A stretch of DNA of 64,000 nucleotides from Arachnopeziza araneosa (GCA_003988855.1 QYAI01000146.1:38415-102414); one strand, 5' to 3'. Positions 42,814 through 54,651 are shown, numbered from the stretch's first letter. Notes: generated from the letters alone by a model not told the origin. Numbers and translations: made by a program.

Positions 42814-44371
42814 TTAATTCATCATTGCGACCATTGCAGGTCCAGCAAATGTCAGTTTCACGATAACAAAAGCGCTGGTGACCACCGTCACCAAGATACC
42901 AGCTCCAAAACCTGCACCGTGACTAAACCTCAAATGATACCCGTGAAGCCAGACGATCCGACTCGCGACCCGGCTCCAAGGAAGAAGTTCAAGATGCCAG
43001 ACGGAACAGGCAAAGAGTTCCAGAGGTCGGCACGGAGGTCCCGCCAAAAACCTCCGAACCACAGGGCTTTGATCACTGAAGACGCTACAGGACTCTATCC
43101 ATTTACTCGCTTATCTTCAGCGCCTTGAACACACTAATACGAGACCAGATCACTATGCTTTAAACCTAAAAGGGTAATTGCTAGCTTTGTTCTAATAGAG
43201 TGCCCTTTAAAATGACAGCGAGTAAAAATCTGACGGCCTGACATACGGCGCTTTTCAGGACGTCTTTAGCGTTTTCGGGGGCCAGTTAGGGTCTGACACC
43301 CTGTAGTTCCAGTGGCTTCTGGCGGGAACCTCGGTAGACTTGCCTGTGACTGTAAATGCTCTCCAAAGAGCAACTTCGGTTGCAACAGCCCGGCAATCGA
43401 CAAGATCTACAAAGCCTCAAGTACGAAATGTCAGTGATAGTTCAAATGCAGAAGTAGAGACGGTTTTGAGTGATGTAGTAAAGCCAGTCGTCACATCTCA
43501 CCAAGCCATTATAGTTGCAGCCGTGTCAACGGCAGAATCAAAATTTTCGGCCAGCCTGAACAGTACCAAACTGACGTCTAGTGTCCTGGTCCAGCCTACA
43601 TCAGCAGCAGCTATGAAGGACTCAAATTTATCTGTATGCTAGTAACTATTTTCGAACTATAATGGCGCTTGTTACTACCGCCAATCCACACCTTCAATAC
43701 TAGCACCTGCAACAGCGGCAAAAAAATAAATCCCCCCCAACATATCCTGCTAGCGGATAAGTAAAAAAAGGGAAGTCGTCAGGAAACCTTATAAAAAGGT
43801 TTCTAAAATGGATGTCAATCAAGCCTTGTTAAGTATTGATAAGCTTGGGAATGCTTTGTTATAAATGGAGGCCATCGCGACGGAAGACACAAAGTCTCTT
43901 GCAGAATTGAATAAATAGTCTATCTACTATGTCAAAGCCACTTTCGGTAAGCTCAAAGTCCTCTAGCTCGTCGACTTCTACTCATACAATTGCTACCGCA
44001 GCCAATTTTACGCCAACAGTTTCAAGCTCAGCTAATTCTTCGCCAACAACTTTTCAAATTATAACGACACCTCAGGAGACCTTCCTAGTAGCTCATAGCT
44101 CATTCATTCCAACGAAAGTTCTAGTGTAGCAAGTACAAACCCACCAGTCCAAGCCGCATCTTAATCGTTATCTCAAGCTCAGATGGTAGTTGTTCATGTC
44201 TCTTCTACCCTAGAAAAGCCAGTAACATCAATTTCCACAATACCAGCTACGGCTCTAGCTTCAACTGTGCACGCCGTACTAGCTTCTGTTATTGCTACTA
44301 AGCCGCGCCCTAATGGTGCATTTTCAATAAAACTTGCCTCTCAAGCCGCCTCATCTCACCTTGTATATACA
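42814..44371 (+). other. Ser/Thr-rich short ORFs next to an assembly gap
   Basis: Consecutive plus-strand ORFs at 43340-43642, 43929-44129 and 44183 onward encode Ser/Thr/Ala/Val-rich sequence (SSSSSTSTHTIAT, TSISTIPATALASTV), interrupted by stops. They may be pieces of a mucin-like cell-wall protein gene whose remainder lies in the unsequenced gap, but no exon joins could be shown. Confidence 0.3.
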
Positions 44372-44444
44372 NNNNNNNNNNNNNNNNNNNNNNNNNNNNN
44401 NNNNNNNNNNNNNNNNNNNNNNNNNNNNNNNNNNNNNNNNNNNN
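44372..44444. other. Assembly gap (73 N)
   Basis: Unresolved bases. Other single N occur at 35159, 45181, 56450, 56476-56477, 56487 and 63346. Confidence 0.99.
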
Positions 44445-45344
44445 GTCAGTGCTACAATTTCACCTCTACTAATTACAAGTTCAAATATACGCCGCACCTT
44501 GCCGATCATTCCATCTATATCCAGCAAGGCCAGCTCATTGCCCATCTTTCAATATGGCTTGAGAATTTCAAGATGTCGATTTTGCCCCCGCTTTGCCGAG
44601 ATGTGGACGTCCCATCAAATGCTCAAAGTTACTTTCATGCCCTCTCTCTGCGAATGTCTGCCCTTTCCACCTTGATACATCTTTCTTGTATTCTATCTCC
44701 ATACGAAATCGCATACGATGCACACGCACCTCGATTTCAACAGATCGTAGTGGATGGCGAAGCAGCACGGTTGCCGTTTACCACAAATACTGTGTCCGGA
44801 AGGCAAAGCCTCGGTCCCACCCGTGATCTAGTCGAGGCAACACAGACACCTTTAACTGGGCTTTCTTGCACAAGTATAGGGAGAGAAGTCATAGATGCAA
44901 CGAAAGTAGCTGAATGCATGACAGATATCGCCGAGGGAGACCGCATCCACGGAATGGGCTTTGATTGGGACTCGGAAAACGGGCAACCTACAAGAATGTA
45001 AACGTGCACTTCTCACGCTGCCCGAATATCCAAGCAGTGTTATCGTATCGGTGCAGTCATCAATCTGGTTCCCATCCCAACCTGGACGCGCACATGCAAG
45101 GTCCTTGCGTGGACAATCCACACTGGCAGTTCTGGACAGAAAGGCATGAACTCTGGAAAGCTGTTTAGGCCCTGCCTCTGNAGATCAGGACTCAACACCG
45201 AGCGGCTATCTATGGTCATAGCGACGAGCACCTCCACACACGTCAGGGCACAAGTGGTCAAGTCTATCTGATGATGTACCGCCAGCCTCGCGAGGAAATT
45301 CCGAGCATAGAAGATCAACGAGCTGAGCCGCGGGGGATCATTCG
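44445..45344. other. Unassigned region downstream of the HET remnant
   Basis: Several overlapping ORFs on both strands; none shows a recognisable domain. It may hold decayed sequence of the HET copy or of the S/T-rich gene on the other side of the gap. Confidence 0.35.
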
Positions 45345-45725
45345 CTACGAGCGTTCCACGGACCGGTTTCCACATGTCGAATTACTCCGACGCGAGCGCC
45401 TCGTGTTTCGAGAGTGCTCCCGCTGAAGCTCAAGAAGCACGGGAAATCTCCGCCGGCTTGAAACACCGCAAGTCACATGGTAGGAATGTCCCTCCAGCAA
45501 GATCTTCTCCGGGTTCGAGCATTCTCCCCATTCGTAGGAGAGGGCTTCGTATTTAAGATTGGGCGTTGTGCTGTAAGCTGTAAGCTGTACGGTGTTAAGA
45601 TTGCGGCAGATGTCACTGTCGGCGGTCCCCTGGCGAAGTGAAACGAGGTGGATCATCCCAGGATTCACAGGGCTGTAGATTAAGGGGCGGAGGGTGTCGG
45701 AAGCATCTCCGGCCTCTTCCGCCAT
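45345..45725 (-). pseudogene. HET-domain N-terminal remnant
   Basis: From ATG 45725 the frame reads MAEEAGDASDTLRPLIYSPV, then IHLVSLRQG and KYEALSYEWGECSNPEKI followed by LLEGHSYHVT, which is the start of a HET domain (YEALSYxWG) with the usual lead. The sequence then loses family likeness (SSRRRFPVLLELQREHS) and stops at 45345. The central WxDAxCIxQ block and everything after are missing in all frames downstream to 44445, so this is a truncated copy. Confidence 0.75.
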
Positions 45726-46359
45726 GGTGTTTGTCGGGCGCCTGAGAATGGGGGCCAATCTGAGAAGACTTGATGACAGAGGGAAGATGTGATGACTGAG
45801 AGGTAAGATGAGGCGAGGCGGAGATGTAGTCTTCCTCAGCGACTCGAGTTGGCTTGGTAGTGGCCGAACACGCTTGAGTTGGCAGTTGCCTCAAGGTGCA
45901 TTGAGTTGGACTCATCACATCCAATTTTAGCTGCACTGCCTCGAAAGCACAAGGCAGCGGCTCTGATCTGGCCTTGGTGTTGATGAGGCTCATCCTCGAC
46001 TAAGCGAGCCCCACTCAACGGTGAGCACGGGCCAGTAGTGAATATTTATATTTAGAATGCTGACAGCACCCTCAGCTTCGCCTCCACCAACCGTGTCTTG
46101 GAGATTGGAGCGACACCCTTTCGTTCGCTGCTGGGTACGATAAGCATGCTTCGCCTCTTCCCACATCATCCTCACTCTTGCAAGTCCGCCAGGTTGGATG
46201 AGCCTATCTCAGCTGCGCTTTCGGGCTCTTAGTTCTTACGCCTAGACTAATACTCCCTCAGCTCCGAGGTGGGTGCCTTTATATACTTGAAGCCTTTCAC
46301 ACTGCTCTTTTCAGCATTCCTCTTCGTTTAATTTCCTAGCAAATCCCCCTCCTGCTTAC
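45726..46359. other. Divergent intergenic region
   Basis: Between the HET remnant and the GH5 gene; ORFs here are shadows. A TTTATATAC box lies at 46277-46285, about 75 bp before the GH5 start. Confidence 0.5.
46277..46285 (+). promoter_or_regulatory. Possible TATA box of the GH5 gene
   Basis: TTTATATAC about 75 bp upstream of the ATG at 46360, followed by a pyrimidine-rich leader. Confidence 0.4.
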
Positions 46360-47699
46360 ATGATGCTTTCCGTACTCTCTTTTCTCTCTGTTGCCGTGAC
46401 ATCCGTCCTTGCTGGGACGCAGTTTGCCGGTGTGAACATTGCAGGCCTGGAATTTGGCTGCGACGAAACTGTGAGTACAGCCTGGGTTGAAGATGAATCC
46501 TGACTCATCATATGTAGGGCACGTGTGATATCGTTGATGCTACACCACCACTCCTCACTTTGAACGGAGGAGATGGCTTGGGTCAGATGCAGCACTTTGT
46601 CAGTGATGATGAGATGAATCTTTTCCGACTGCGTGAGTAGTCTCGTCGCTTCTCAAAGATGAAGCTAACACTTTTTACAGCGGTGGGCTGGCAATACCTC
46701 GTCGCGAATACCCTTGGTGGTTCTCTGGATAGCACAAACTTTGGCATATATGATCAAGTGGTACAAGCTTGTCTCGGAACAGGCGCTTACTGCATCATTG
46801 ATATCCACAACTATGCCCGATGGAACGGAAAGATCATTGGACAAGATCAAGATGGACCGACAAACGCACAATTTTCAGCATTGTGGTCACAGCTTGCCGC
46901 CAAGTATAAGACCGACACCAAGGTTGTCTTTGGCATCATGAATGAACCCCACGATCTCAACATTACCGTCTGGGGAGCAACTGTTCAGGCTGCAGTGACA
47001 TCTATCAGAAACGCTGGTGCGTCTAGCCAGATGATCCTTCTGCCTGGAACAAACTTCACTCACGCCGACACTTTCGTTTCAAATGGATCTGCTGCTGCTT
47101 TGGCTGGTGTGAAGAATCCTGATGGCTCAACCAAGAACTTGATCTTCGATGTGCACAAGTACCTAGATGTGGACGGCACTGGCACGCATACCGACTGTGT
47201 CACTGACGCCGTGAGCACTGCCTTCATCCCGCTCGCAGCATACCTCAAGGCAAATGGACGACAAGCCATCTTGACCGAGACCGGTGGTGGAAGTGGTTCT
47301 TCTGTAAGTCAAACTCCCATGCCTTGATCAACATATCTAATATCATAGTGTTTGACCGATCTGTGCGCTGAACTGACCTATCTCAATGCTAACCCTGACG
47401 TCTTCCTCGGATACGTGGGATGGGCAGCAGGATCGTTCAACTCAACCTATGTCTTGAGCGAAGTACCAACAAAAGGAGCCGGTGCTAAATATGTTGACAA
47501 TCAACTCACATCGCAATGTCTTGTTACGACTCGAAAGGATTCAAACACCAGCAGCAGCGGCAGCGGCAGCGGCAGCGGCAACACTGGAAACTCAACCAGC
47601 AGTGGTGGAAAGAAGAGCGACGGCCAATCCCTCACGCCTAGTCTCGTGACCTTTGCGAGCTTGACGATGATCTCTGGCTTGGTCCTGCTCGGCCTGTAA
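46360..47699 (+). CDS. GH5 endo-beta-1,4-glucanase, GPI-anchored
   Basis: Exons 46360-46470, 46518-46632, 46681-47303 and 47349-47699; introns 45-48 bp, phases 0, 1, 0; 399 residues. Signal peptide (LSVLSFLSVAVTSVLA), then the catalytic domain of GH5 subfamily 5 type: FAGVNIAGLEFGCD, MNLFRLPVGWQYLV, AYCIIDIHNYARWNG, FGIMNEPHDL (acid/base Glu), ILLPGTNFTHA, IFDVHKYLDVDGTGTH and ILTETGGG (nucleophile Glu), YVGWAAGSF. Splicing at 46632/46681 restores FRLPVGW. The tail is a Ser/Gly linker (NTSSSGSGSGSGNTGNSTSS) and a hydrophobic C-terminus (VTFASLTMISGLVLLGL) typical of GPI attachment, so the enzyme probably stays on the wall. No cellulose-binding module. Confidence 0.95.
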
Positions 47700-48532
47700 C
47701 GGGGAATGAGAAACGAAATGCGCGGCAGTTTTGAGAGCATGATCCAGGTGCTTGGAGTTATGAATGGAGTTTCGGAGCAATACATAAATTGGGCATATAA
47801 GCGTGTGTTTTGGGGTTTTCATGAATGGATTTGGGGCTTGCTCCGGCTATGAGCGCGATGGTTCTGCGCGAACAAAAGAGATAAAGGTTGATTTGATAGA
47901 TACCCAATATAGCAACACAATCGTTTCTGATACTACTTGATTCTTTTGAAGAGGACTGATAGATTGTGATAATGTTTTCTCCGTAGGATAGATCTCTCAT
48001 TACAGTTGATGCGCTTGCTGCTCATCCGCTTAACGGCACCAATGTACAGCGCCTAGAGAGGCATGTAGTAAAGTTCGTCCATGCGGCGGCCCAAACATCC
48101 GTTCCTGAACGCGACCTCTACTCGTAGCAGTATCAATTTGTAAACAAAATGAACAACGAAGCCAAAGTTCGCAGATCGACTACGTCGGTAACACCAAGGG
48201 AATAGGAGGGGCTGGATCTCGTTGATGCTGTTTATTTCGTCAAGTTCTTGTCCTTTCCCAAAGATGATACAGATCTTTATAGTCGGCTTAGATAGCTCCT
48301 TGACCAGTAGGCGGCGTATCAGAACATAATTCACTCTTATGGCCAGCCTCAGGCAGTCACGCTAGCTAGCTTAGTACTTTAAGAGCCTACGAGCTCATCT
48401 CCTTCTTTCCTCAGATTCACCAATACCAAAGATACCAACACAATCAGTTTCCTCTAGAGACTATTGAGTAATACTACAGCCACAGAGCCTCCGTAAGAAG
48501 TCTCCAACGCCGATTCTGCTCGAGTTTTCAAC
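47700..48532. other. Intergenic, no gene supported
   Basis: 3' flank of the cellulase gene and 5' region of the exonuclease gene; nothing recognised. Confidence 0.5.
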
Positions 48533-49438
48533 ATGTCTACCTCTCTGTCGACGCCGGCTCTAATCTCATCGGTCCCGGAACTGGTGGCCTTTCTCTCCTC
48601 TATTACTACCTCGAGCAAGCTCTACCTTGACCTCGAGGGTAAAGATCTTAGCCGCAATGGCACCATCTCCATAATCACCATCCTCGTCCACCCTCAAAGG
48701 AGCGTACATCTCATCGACATCCTGAACCTAGGAAAGATAGCCTTCACCACCGTCTCAGGCACCGGAAAGAAGGGCAAGACGCTCAAATCCATTTTTGAAG
48801 ATCCGGACATCACCAAGTGCTTCTGGGACGTCCGTAACGATGCCGATGCGCTCTGGGCACATTACCAAGTCGGCCTTGCTGGCGTCGTTGACATCCAACT
48901 CTTGGAGAATGCATCGCGGGAAGGCAACAAGACGTATGTACGCGGGCTAGATAAGTCCGTCCAGTACGACCTGAAGCTCGGATTCATGGAGTTGAATCGC
49001 TGGCTCAAGACAAAAATGTCTGTCAAGGCTCTCATGCCACGCGACGTCTTCTCTGCGCGACCCTTGGATGCGAAGACCATTCAATACTGCATCAATGACA
49101 CCATATATTTGCCGGCCCTGCACAATCTGTATTTGGCGCGCATTGAGGGTGATTGGCTTACCAAAGCAATGAGTGAGAGCGCATGCCGAGTTGTCGAGGC
49201 TCATGGGATTGAGTATGAGCCCCAGTCGGAGTCGAAGAAGCTGGGTCCCTGGGGCATGGGAGGTGGAAAGCAAAGGGTGACGATGGAGCAGATGTTTGAT
49301 ATGCTAAATGAAGATGTCGTGGGCTACTATGATGATGTTAATGACTACCGCGATGATTTCGATGATTGGGGTGGTATGAATGCCCATGATGGAGCGCAGG
49401 ACTCGGAAGCATTTTACAGCTGCTGGGACAAGAGCTAG
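48533..49438 (+). CDS. DEDD-family 3'-5' exonuclease domain protein
   Basis: Intronless, 301 residues. The RNase D/WRN-like 3'-5' exonuclease fold is shown by YLDLEGKDLSRNG (Exo I, Asp33 and Glu35), KCFWDVRNDADALWAHY (Exo II, Asp), VDIQLLENASR and QYCINDTIYLPALHNLY (Exo III, Asp), giving the four metal-binding acidic residues; a Tyr or His at Exo III cannot be settled. Family members of this fungal group (similar to Egalitarian-type exonuclease domains) have no known function, but all catalytic residues appear present. The C-terminal 60 residues are acidic and disordered (YYDDVNDYRDDFDDWGG). Confidence 0.88.
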   Translation: MSTSLSTPALISSVPELVAFLSSITTSSKLYLDLEGKDLSRNGTISIITILVHPQRSVHLIDILNLGKIAFTTVSGTGKKGKTLKSIFEDPDITKCFWDVRNDADALWAHYQVGLAGVVDIQLLENASREGNKTYVRGLDKSVQYDLKLGFMELNRWLKTKMSVKALMPRDVFSARPLDAKTIQYCINDTIYLPALHNLYLARIEGDWLTKAMSESACRVVEAHGIEYEPQSESKKLGPWGMGGGKQRVTMEQMFDMLNEDVVGYYDDVNDYRDDFDDWGGMNAHDGAQDSEAFYSCWDKS

Positions 49439-49844
49439 ATTAATCAGTTCTAGGAGCGGTCATCAATGGAATCTGCCTGATTTTGACATCAATAATGCCG
49501 TTCTCGTGCAAAGTAAATCAGCTCAAATATAGAGCGCAGCTTGTTTTCAGCTCTGCACCTTATTCTGCTAGTCGAGCCAATTCAAACCAAGTTGTTCGTG
49601 CAAGCCACACGTGACCACTCGGCTAAAAATTGAAACCTCAAACCACGCCGACTTGAATGCTACAACCTAGCAAGCACATCTGCTCTCATGGTCTTGACTA
49701 CACCAATACGCCCACCACACACTGTCATCTGTCAAAAGACCTATCATCGGCGTCTCAATGTCCAACTTTTTGACGACGTATATCTACAACATCACACAAA
49801 GCTAAACCCTCAGCCTCGTAACGCTTGAAGTCGTTATTGTCGCA
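49439..49844. other. Promoter region of HET gene at 49845
   Basis: No ORF; pyrimidine-rich near the start codon. Confidence 0.5.
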
Positions 49845-51575
49845 ATGATATCCCCGACCGCACCAAAATCAACGGCTCTCATGGTCCAGAACCCAGAGGG
49901 GGGAGAAGAGCCATTTGTTTACGAGCCCTTGCACCCTTCGCAGGACGGAATCAGACTTCTTCATCTTTATTCACGCACCGATGAGTCTGGTGGTATGATT
50001 CGGTGCCAGTTGTCTGCCGTATTTTTCTCTGATAAGCCAAGATATGAAGCATTGTCCTATGCGTGGAACGCTTCTGAGCTTTACGGATATACTGGGGAAT
50101 CCAAGATGATATCCGTTAACGGTAGTCTTGTTTTCGTAACAGAAAATCTCTACATGGCATTGGGAAACCTCCGCCAACAGACTACGAGAGTTCTTTGGGT
50201 TGACGCAGTGTGTATTGACCAGACAAATATTCAAGAACGCCAGCAACAAGTCAGCATGATGGATTATATATACAGCCGTGCATCCGAAGTCTTGATATGG
50301 CTTGGAATGCCCTGGTTTAAAGAAGATTCAGGCCGCCCCATGCAAAGCAATGAATACCCATCGTCCCAACTCTCATCGGACATCTATTTAGATACTGTTT
50401 CACCCAGGCTGTTTCAATGGATCTGCGATAATCCATATTGGAGAAGGCTTTGGATAATTCAAGAGGTCGCGCTTGCTAAAAGTGTTACGGTGTACATGGC
50501 AGAACATTCTATGCCATGGTCTGAGTTCATCGGACGACTCGAGATACATGAACAATTTCAAAGCGAAGGGCAGCTGATCAGGGCTTTGGACGAGAAAATG
50601 AATGATAGACACGGGAGTTCCAACCGCCTGGAGATATTGTTGGAAGACTTTAAGCATGCCAAATGCAGTGAGCCTAGAGATAAAATTTATGGGTTCTTAG
50701 GCCTAGCGCATGACACTTTGGACGGAAGTATCCAAGTCGACTACGATATTCCAATGCATGATCTATATATGAAAGTTACAAGATTCTTCTATGAAATACG
50801 GCCGTCACAAAGCGAAGATCGCCGATACAAACTGGTTGCATTTTCAAGTCTACTTCAGCAAATTCTACCCAAAATAGAGATTCCAAAACATGGACTTCAG
50901 CAAGACTACCACTTCACTATCCGCGGGTTCGTCGCCGGAAGAATTCTTGAACTAGGACCGACGTATCAGGAAATGACCTCTTCAAGTAAAGCGGACAGAA
51001 AATGGCGAAGTAGCTTCGACAGTCATTATCCATCATCACAAGATATCACAGCCGTCAGAAAATCTAATGAAGCATACTCACATCTTCTACTTGACCACAA
51101 TGCCTCTGACCTGTTACATAATGTGCAAGAGATCCATCCTGATTATTTTCCATCTATAGTATGGGAATGGCGAAATTTAACAGTATCGGACGATGCTCTA
51201 GATTTGGCAGTTGGAAAAGCGAGCTCTTATGTTCATACTATAGCGGATAGGAAGATGGAAAGGGCTTCCCAAGAAGTGCAGCCCCCTCGTATGTTTCTGA
51301 GTGAAAACGGATTTCTAGGAATGGCTCCTGCCTGCGCCAGAACGGGTGATATGATATGTCTGTTCCAAAAAACCTCGGTAGCCGCGCTGCTTCGCTGTTC
51401 CCCGGTGCCTGACGCCGAAGAGACTTACTACCGAATTGTAGGCAGAGTTAATCTTTCAACAGGCTCACTACAGGGTTTGAAACCCGTGTATAAAGAATGG
51501 AATGAACCTCCGCCTAGAGCTAAGGGATTAATTCTTCGGCTGGATAACAAAACTTTGGCGGCTCTGACGTGCTAG
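49845..51575 (+). CDS. HET-domain protein (HET-6 type)
   Basis: Intronless, 576 residues. HET motifs: FVYEPLHPSQDGIRLLHLYS, YEALSYAWNASELYG (CWG is replaced by AWN, common in this group), VTENLYMALGNLRQQTTRVLW, VDAVCIDQTNIQERQQQVSMM, IYSRASEVLIWLG, NPYWRRLWIIQEVALAKSVTVY and CSEPRDKIYGFLGLA, followed by VDYDIPMHDLYMKV. C-terminus SENGFLGMAPACARTGDMIC and CSPVPDAEETYYRIVGRV is the usual HET-6 end. Complete and apparently functional. A further open frame overlaps its end (51569-51775) and has no family match. Confidence 0.92.
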   Translation: MISPTAPKSTALMVQNPEGGEEPFVYEPLHPSQDGIRLLHLYSRTDESGGMIRCQLSAVFFSDKPRYEALSYAWNASELYGYTGESKMISVNGSLVFVTENLYMALGNLRQQTTRVLWVDAVCIDQTNIQERQQQVSMMDYIYSRASEVLIWLGMPWFKEDSGRPMQSNEYPSSQLSSDIYLDTVSPRLFQWICDNPYWRRLWIIQEVALAKSVTVYMAEHSMPWSEFIGRLEIHEQFQSEGQLIRALDEKMNDRHGSSNRLEILLEDFKHAKCSEPRDKIYGFLGLAHDTLDGSIQVDYDIPMHDLYMKVTRFFYEIRPSQSEDRRYKLVAFSSLLQQILPKIEIPKHGLQQDYHFTIRGFVAGRILELGPTYQEMTSSSKADRKWRSSFDSHYPSSQDITAVRKSNEAYSHLLLDHNASDLLHNVQEIHPDYFPSIVWEWRNLTVSDDALDLAVGKASSYVHTIADRKMERASQEVQPPRMFLSENGFLGMAPACARTGDMICLFQKTSVAALLRCSPVPDAEETYYRIVGRVNLSTGSLQGLKPVYKEWNEPPPRAKGLILRLDNKTLAALTC

Positions 51576-51813
51576 CGCATATCAGAAGAATCATGGCTTC
51601 ACAACTGGTAGCCATCCAATTGAAAACTCAGAGGCTTCATAATATCCTTGTTTCTGGAACTGACGTAACCAAACAGATCCTCGAGATTGATATCGCGGGA
51701 AGCTTTTCTCTATCTTCCATCTATGGCAAGAAGGATTATCTCATAGGTATCGAGCGAAAAATGAAGTTGGTTTAATTCGTCAACCAGGCTCTTAGCAATC
51801 TGAATACATGAAT

Positions 51814-52696
51814 CTAAGGGATGCTCTGGTTTTCCGTTGGCGTGCGGTGTAAGACTTCAAGCCTTGCATTGACTTCTTCGAGGTCGATCGTTTTTTCAGT
51901 AATTTGGGAATGGGGCCGGCGAATCTCTCCTGCATATTGAATGAGATTGGAGGTATAAGTACGTACGCTGAGTTTGTAATGGGGTGTATGAGAATATTCG
52001 TACTTCCCTGTCCACGTCGTAGACGCGGTATCAAAGCTAGAGGACAACCATTTGGCGCTTCCGCTCTCAATTGAGAATTCGGAATATCCTGGTTCTTTGA
52101 GCTTATAAGTTCCTGTCATCTTTGATTTATTATTCAACATGGCCCATACCTGTTCCAGAAAAGGTGGCAAATCCGAAGAAATTCTCACGTGATAATCTGA
52201 GATGTAAAACATATCTAGGTTGTCCCTCCTCTTGAGTTTTCCTCGAAAATCTTGAAGATCATTCTGTAGCACGTCACGGAGACTCAAGAGAGCGGTGCGA
52301 GCTAAGTCGTCACTCTTCCGCATTTCTGACCACTCTGATATTGCCCGTTCTAGACCACGCTGAAGTACAGAGTCGACCGCCCGCATTTGTTGTGTCTTTA
52401 TGACAACTTATGAGCCCAGACTTTGTGCGGCTTGTAATTGACTCAAGCATGTACTGTTCATTCTCTTCAACAGGATCATCTTTGATGAAGGTAAGAGTCA
52501 TCTCCAAATCAGCCAACTTCTTTGCCGTTGTGCTGAGATCGCTGCGGGCTTCACGAACATCCCAGATGAAGTTCCTGATTGAGAGATGTCCAGCTAATGA
52601 TGCCCACACAATTTGCGGCAATTGATTGGGGATGCATTCTCGCTCTGAGCGCGCGACGGAGAGGTAAATTGGTATTTCTTCGATGCTGTCGCTCAT
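51814..52696 (-). pseudogene. PigL_N/STAND N-terminal-like protein gene, frame-broken or with unseen intron
   Basis: From ATG 52696 (MSDSIEEIPIYLS) the frame encodes a helical segment (WDVREARSDLSTTAKKLADLE, MTLTFIKDDPVEENEQYMLES) resembling the STAND N-terminal domain of fungal NLR-like proteins, in which DVxxAxxDIxxLxxEL is the recurring pattern. It changes frame near 52385-52440 and continues as AVDSVLQRGLERAISEW and SLRDVLQNDLQDFRGKLKRR to 51814. No good intron resolves this: a GTTGAA..TAAAG intron of 77 bp would keep phase but is weak. The end part (TWTGKYEYSHTPHYKLSVR) is unrecognised. Lies tail-to-tail with the HET gene at 49845-51575. Confidence 0.5.
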
Positions 52697-53381
52697 TGAA
52701 GTTGTGATCAGGCTATTGCCAGAAATCCGGCGGGCACAGTTCCCGTTCACCTCTTTTTGCTTTTGCGATAATGATTACCCCGCTTCTTTCCACACGCGTT
52801 TGCAATTTGAGACTAGGAAATTCATGAAAAGCTTTTGGACAAAACATAAATATGTGTAAGGGCAGAAACAAACTGTCGTCACTTTTTATATTCGTTTCTA
52901 TGTCTACTTTCCAATCTGGGAAGGGAATCTTACATCTTGGGAATATATCTGCTACATTTCAACCTTCAAAAACCATGTCTAGTTTTGCGGAAATCAAAAT
53001 ACTTAAATAATTGCGTCTACATTTTGAATTAATGAGATATAACGAGAATTCATTTTAAGCAAGAAACCGACAAAAAACTTACCATGCCCCCAAGGAATGT
53101 TACTATGTGGTGAGTTCTCTCTCTACTATTCAGTGCGAATTGAGGTTGCTTCAAATCGGTAGTGAAGGCTTATGTAGCCTGAATCTTCGAATATAGTTTG
53201 AAACTATAGTTTTCGCCAGTAGTCAGTAGTTCCCCCGAAAAGGCTTTAACATCTGCTATGACTTTCTCAGAGTCGGATGTTTTCGGGAAACCCCAGTTCG
53301 CTTCTAGGTCTGTGCATCTCAAACAATAACCCCATCTTGGTGGCCGCAGAATCAACATCACTTGTAAATTCATCTCCAACA
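52697..53381. other. Divergent promoter region
   Basis: Between the STAND-like gene and the DUF1993 gene. Partly AT-rich; no gene. Confidence 0.5.
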
Positions 53382-53894
53382 ATGGGTTACACTGTTTACG
53401 ACGGAACAATCACGGTGGCTCAGGGGATCCTCAATACCCTGTCCCACATTCTCCACCAAGCCGAGCAACATCCCAATGCTAGCACTCTGCTTGAAGCCCG
53501 TTTATACGAGGACATGTACCCGTTACCCGATCAAGTCCGCCTCGCGACTCAATTCTCGGAAAATCTGGCCGCAAGACTGACGGGTCGGGAGCCGGTGAAA
53601 TATGAAGGCAGCCCCATGACATTTGCCAAGTGCCACGAGCGCATTAAGTCGGTGCTGAAGGTGCTCAACGAGGTCGACAAGAACGTCGTCAACCAGCACG
53701 CCGACACTTTAGGGACCACCCAGATGGGCCCAGGGAAGACGGTTGAGATGAGCGCTGCTACTTATGCTCATAGCATTGCCTTGCCGAATATCTACTTCCA
53801 CCTTACTACCGCGTATGGGATTCTGCGGAAGGAGGGGGTGCCGCTGGGCAAGCGGGACTATTATGTTGGCTTCTTTTCCTCAGAAAGCCACTGA
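53382..53894 (+). CDS. DUF1993 family protein
   Basis: 170 residues from ATG 53382; the frame stays open upstream, but MGYTVYDGTI is the typical start. Motifs YDGTITVAQGILNTLSHIL, ARLYEDMYPLPDQVRLATQFSEN, GREPVKYEGSPMTFAKCHERI and THSIALPN-like YAHSIALPNIYFHLTTAYGILRKEG, then PLGKRDYY, define the DUF1993 family, small proteins of four-helix type with a DinB-like fold. In bacteria and fungi they occur singly and their role is unknown. Length and all motifs are complete. Flanked by HET and STAND-like genes. Confidence 0.93.
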   Translation: MGYTVYDGTITVAQGILNTLSHILHQAEQHPNASTLLEARLYEDMYPLPDQVRLATQFSENLAARLTGREPVKYEGSPMTFAKCHERIKSVLKVLNEVDKNVVNQHADTLGTTQMGPGKTVEMSAATYAHSIALPNIYFHLTTAYGILRKEGVPLGKRDYYVGFFSSESH

Positions 53895-54651
53895 GAGTTG
53901 GTAGGTAAATGGGTTTTCATAAAGATAATCATGACTGCAAGACAATTGCTGGCTTGGAGTGGTCCTGATTCTCCTTTATTTGGAGACTAAGATCGGCTCG
54001 GAGATCTATTATCATAAGCTGAACGATCATTAGATTTTGGCGAGGTCTACATTGGAAATACAGGAACTCATTTTTGTCTCAAATTATTTTTCAGCAGCAT
54101 AGTAGAATAGATATTTCTGTACTTAGTGGCTTAGCTCAGCCGGAAATCCCTCTTCCATGAAGTTAATTATCAGCGGCGAAACACTTCCAATATTTCAATC
54201 TATTATTTGATAAGGATTCAGCGAACAGCAAAGTTATTAATGGTATAACAGGAACACAAGATCCGTTTAAGTTGGAACCAAGTGAAGTGAACCCTGCGCT
54301 AGCCTTTTTATAGAAATCACTTTGAACCAAGTGGAAGTAGACCCCCCCCAACTCGTCGTTTATGGTTGTCTACAGATCAGCTTTTAAATCTCTCCACAAC
54401 CGATGAGATGTCTAGAGATTGTGCCAGTACAGTCACGTGAAAGATTTTCTGATTGGCCAAGTTGTGTTGTGATTTATTTATAGTCAAGCTCAGCCGCAGT
54501 GACTTACTTCCAAATCTTGACTCACAAGCTTCAATACGACAAACAAAGCTATCAATCTATGGAACTGACTTAATCCCAAGAGCATTAGCCAAAATGCAGT
54601 CTAGTTTCACCTCACGCTAAATTCTTTATAATAAAATGCAAAGCGTCGACA
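53895..54651. other. Intergenic, no gene supported
   Basis: AT-rich DNA between the DUF1993 gene and the broken HET gene. Confidence 0.5.

Noticed and set aside
51569..51775. Short ORF overlapping the end of the HET gene
   Set aside because: No homology features, and the HET protein already has its normal C-terminus.
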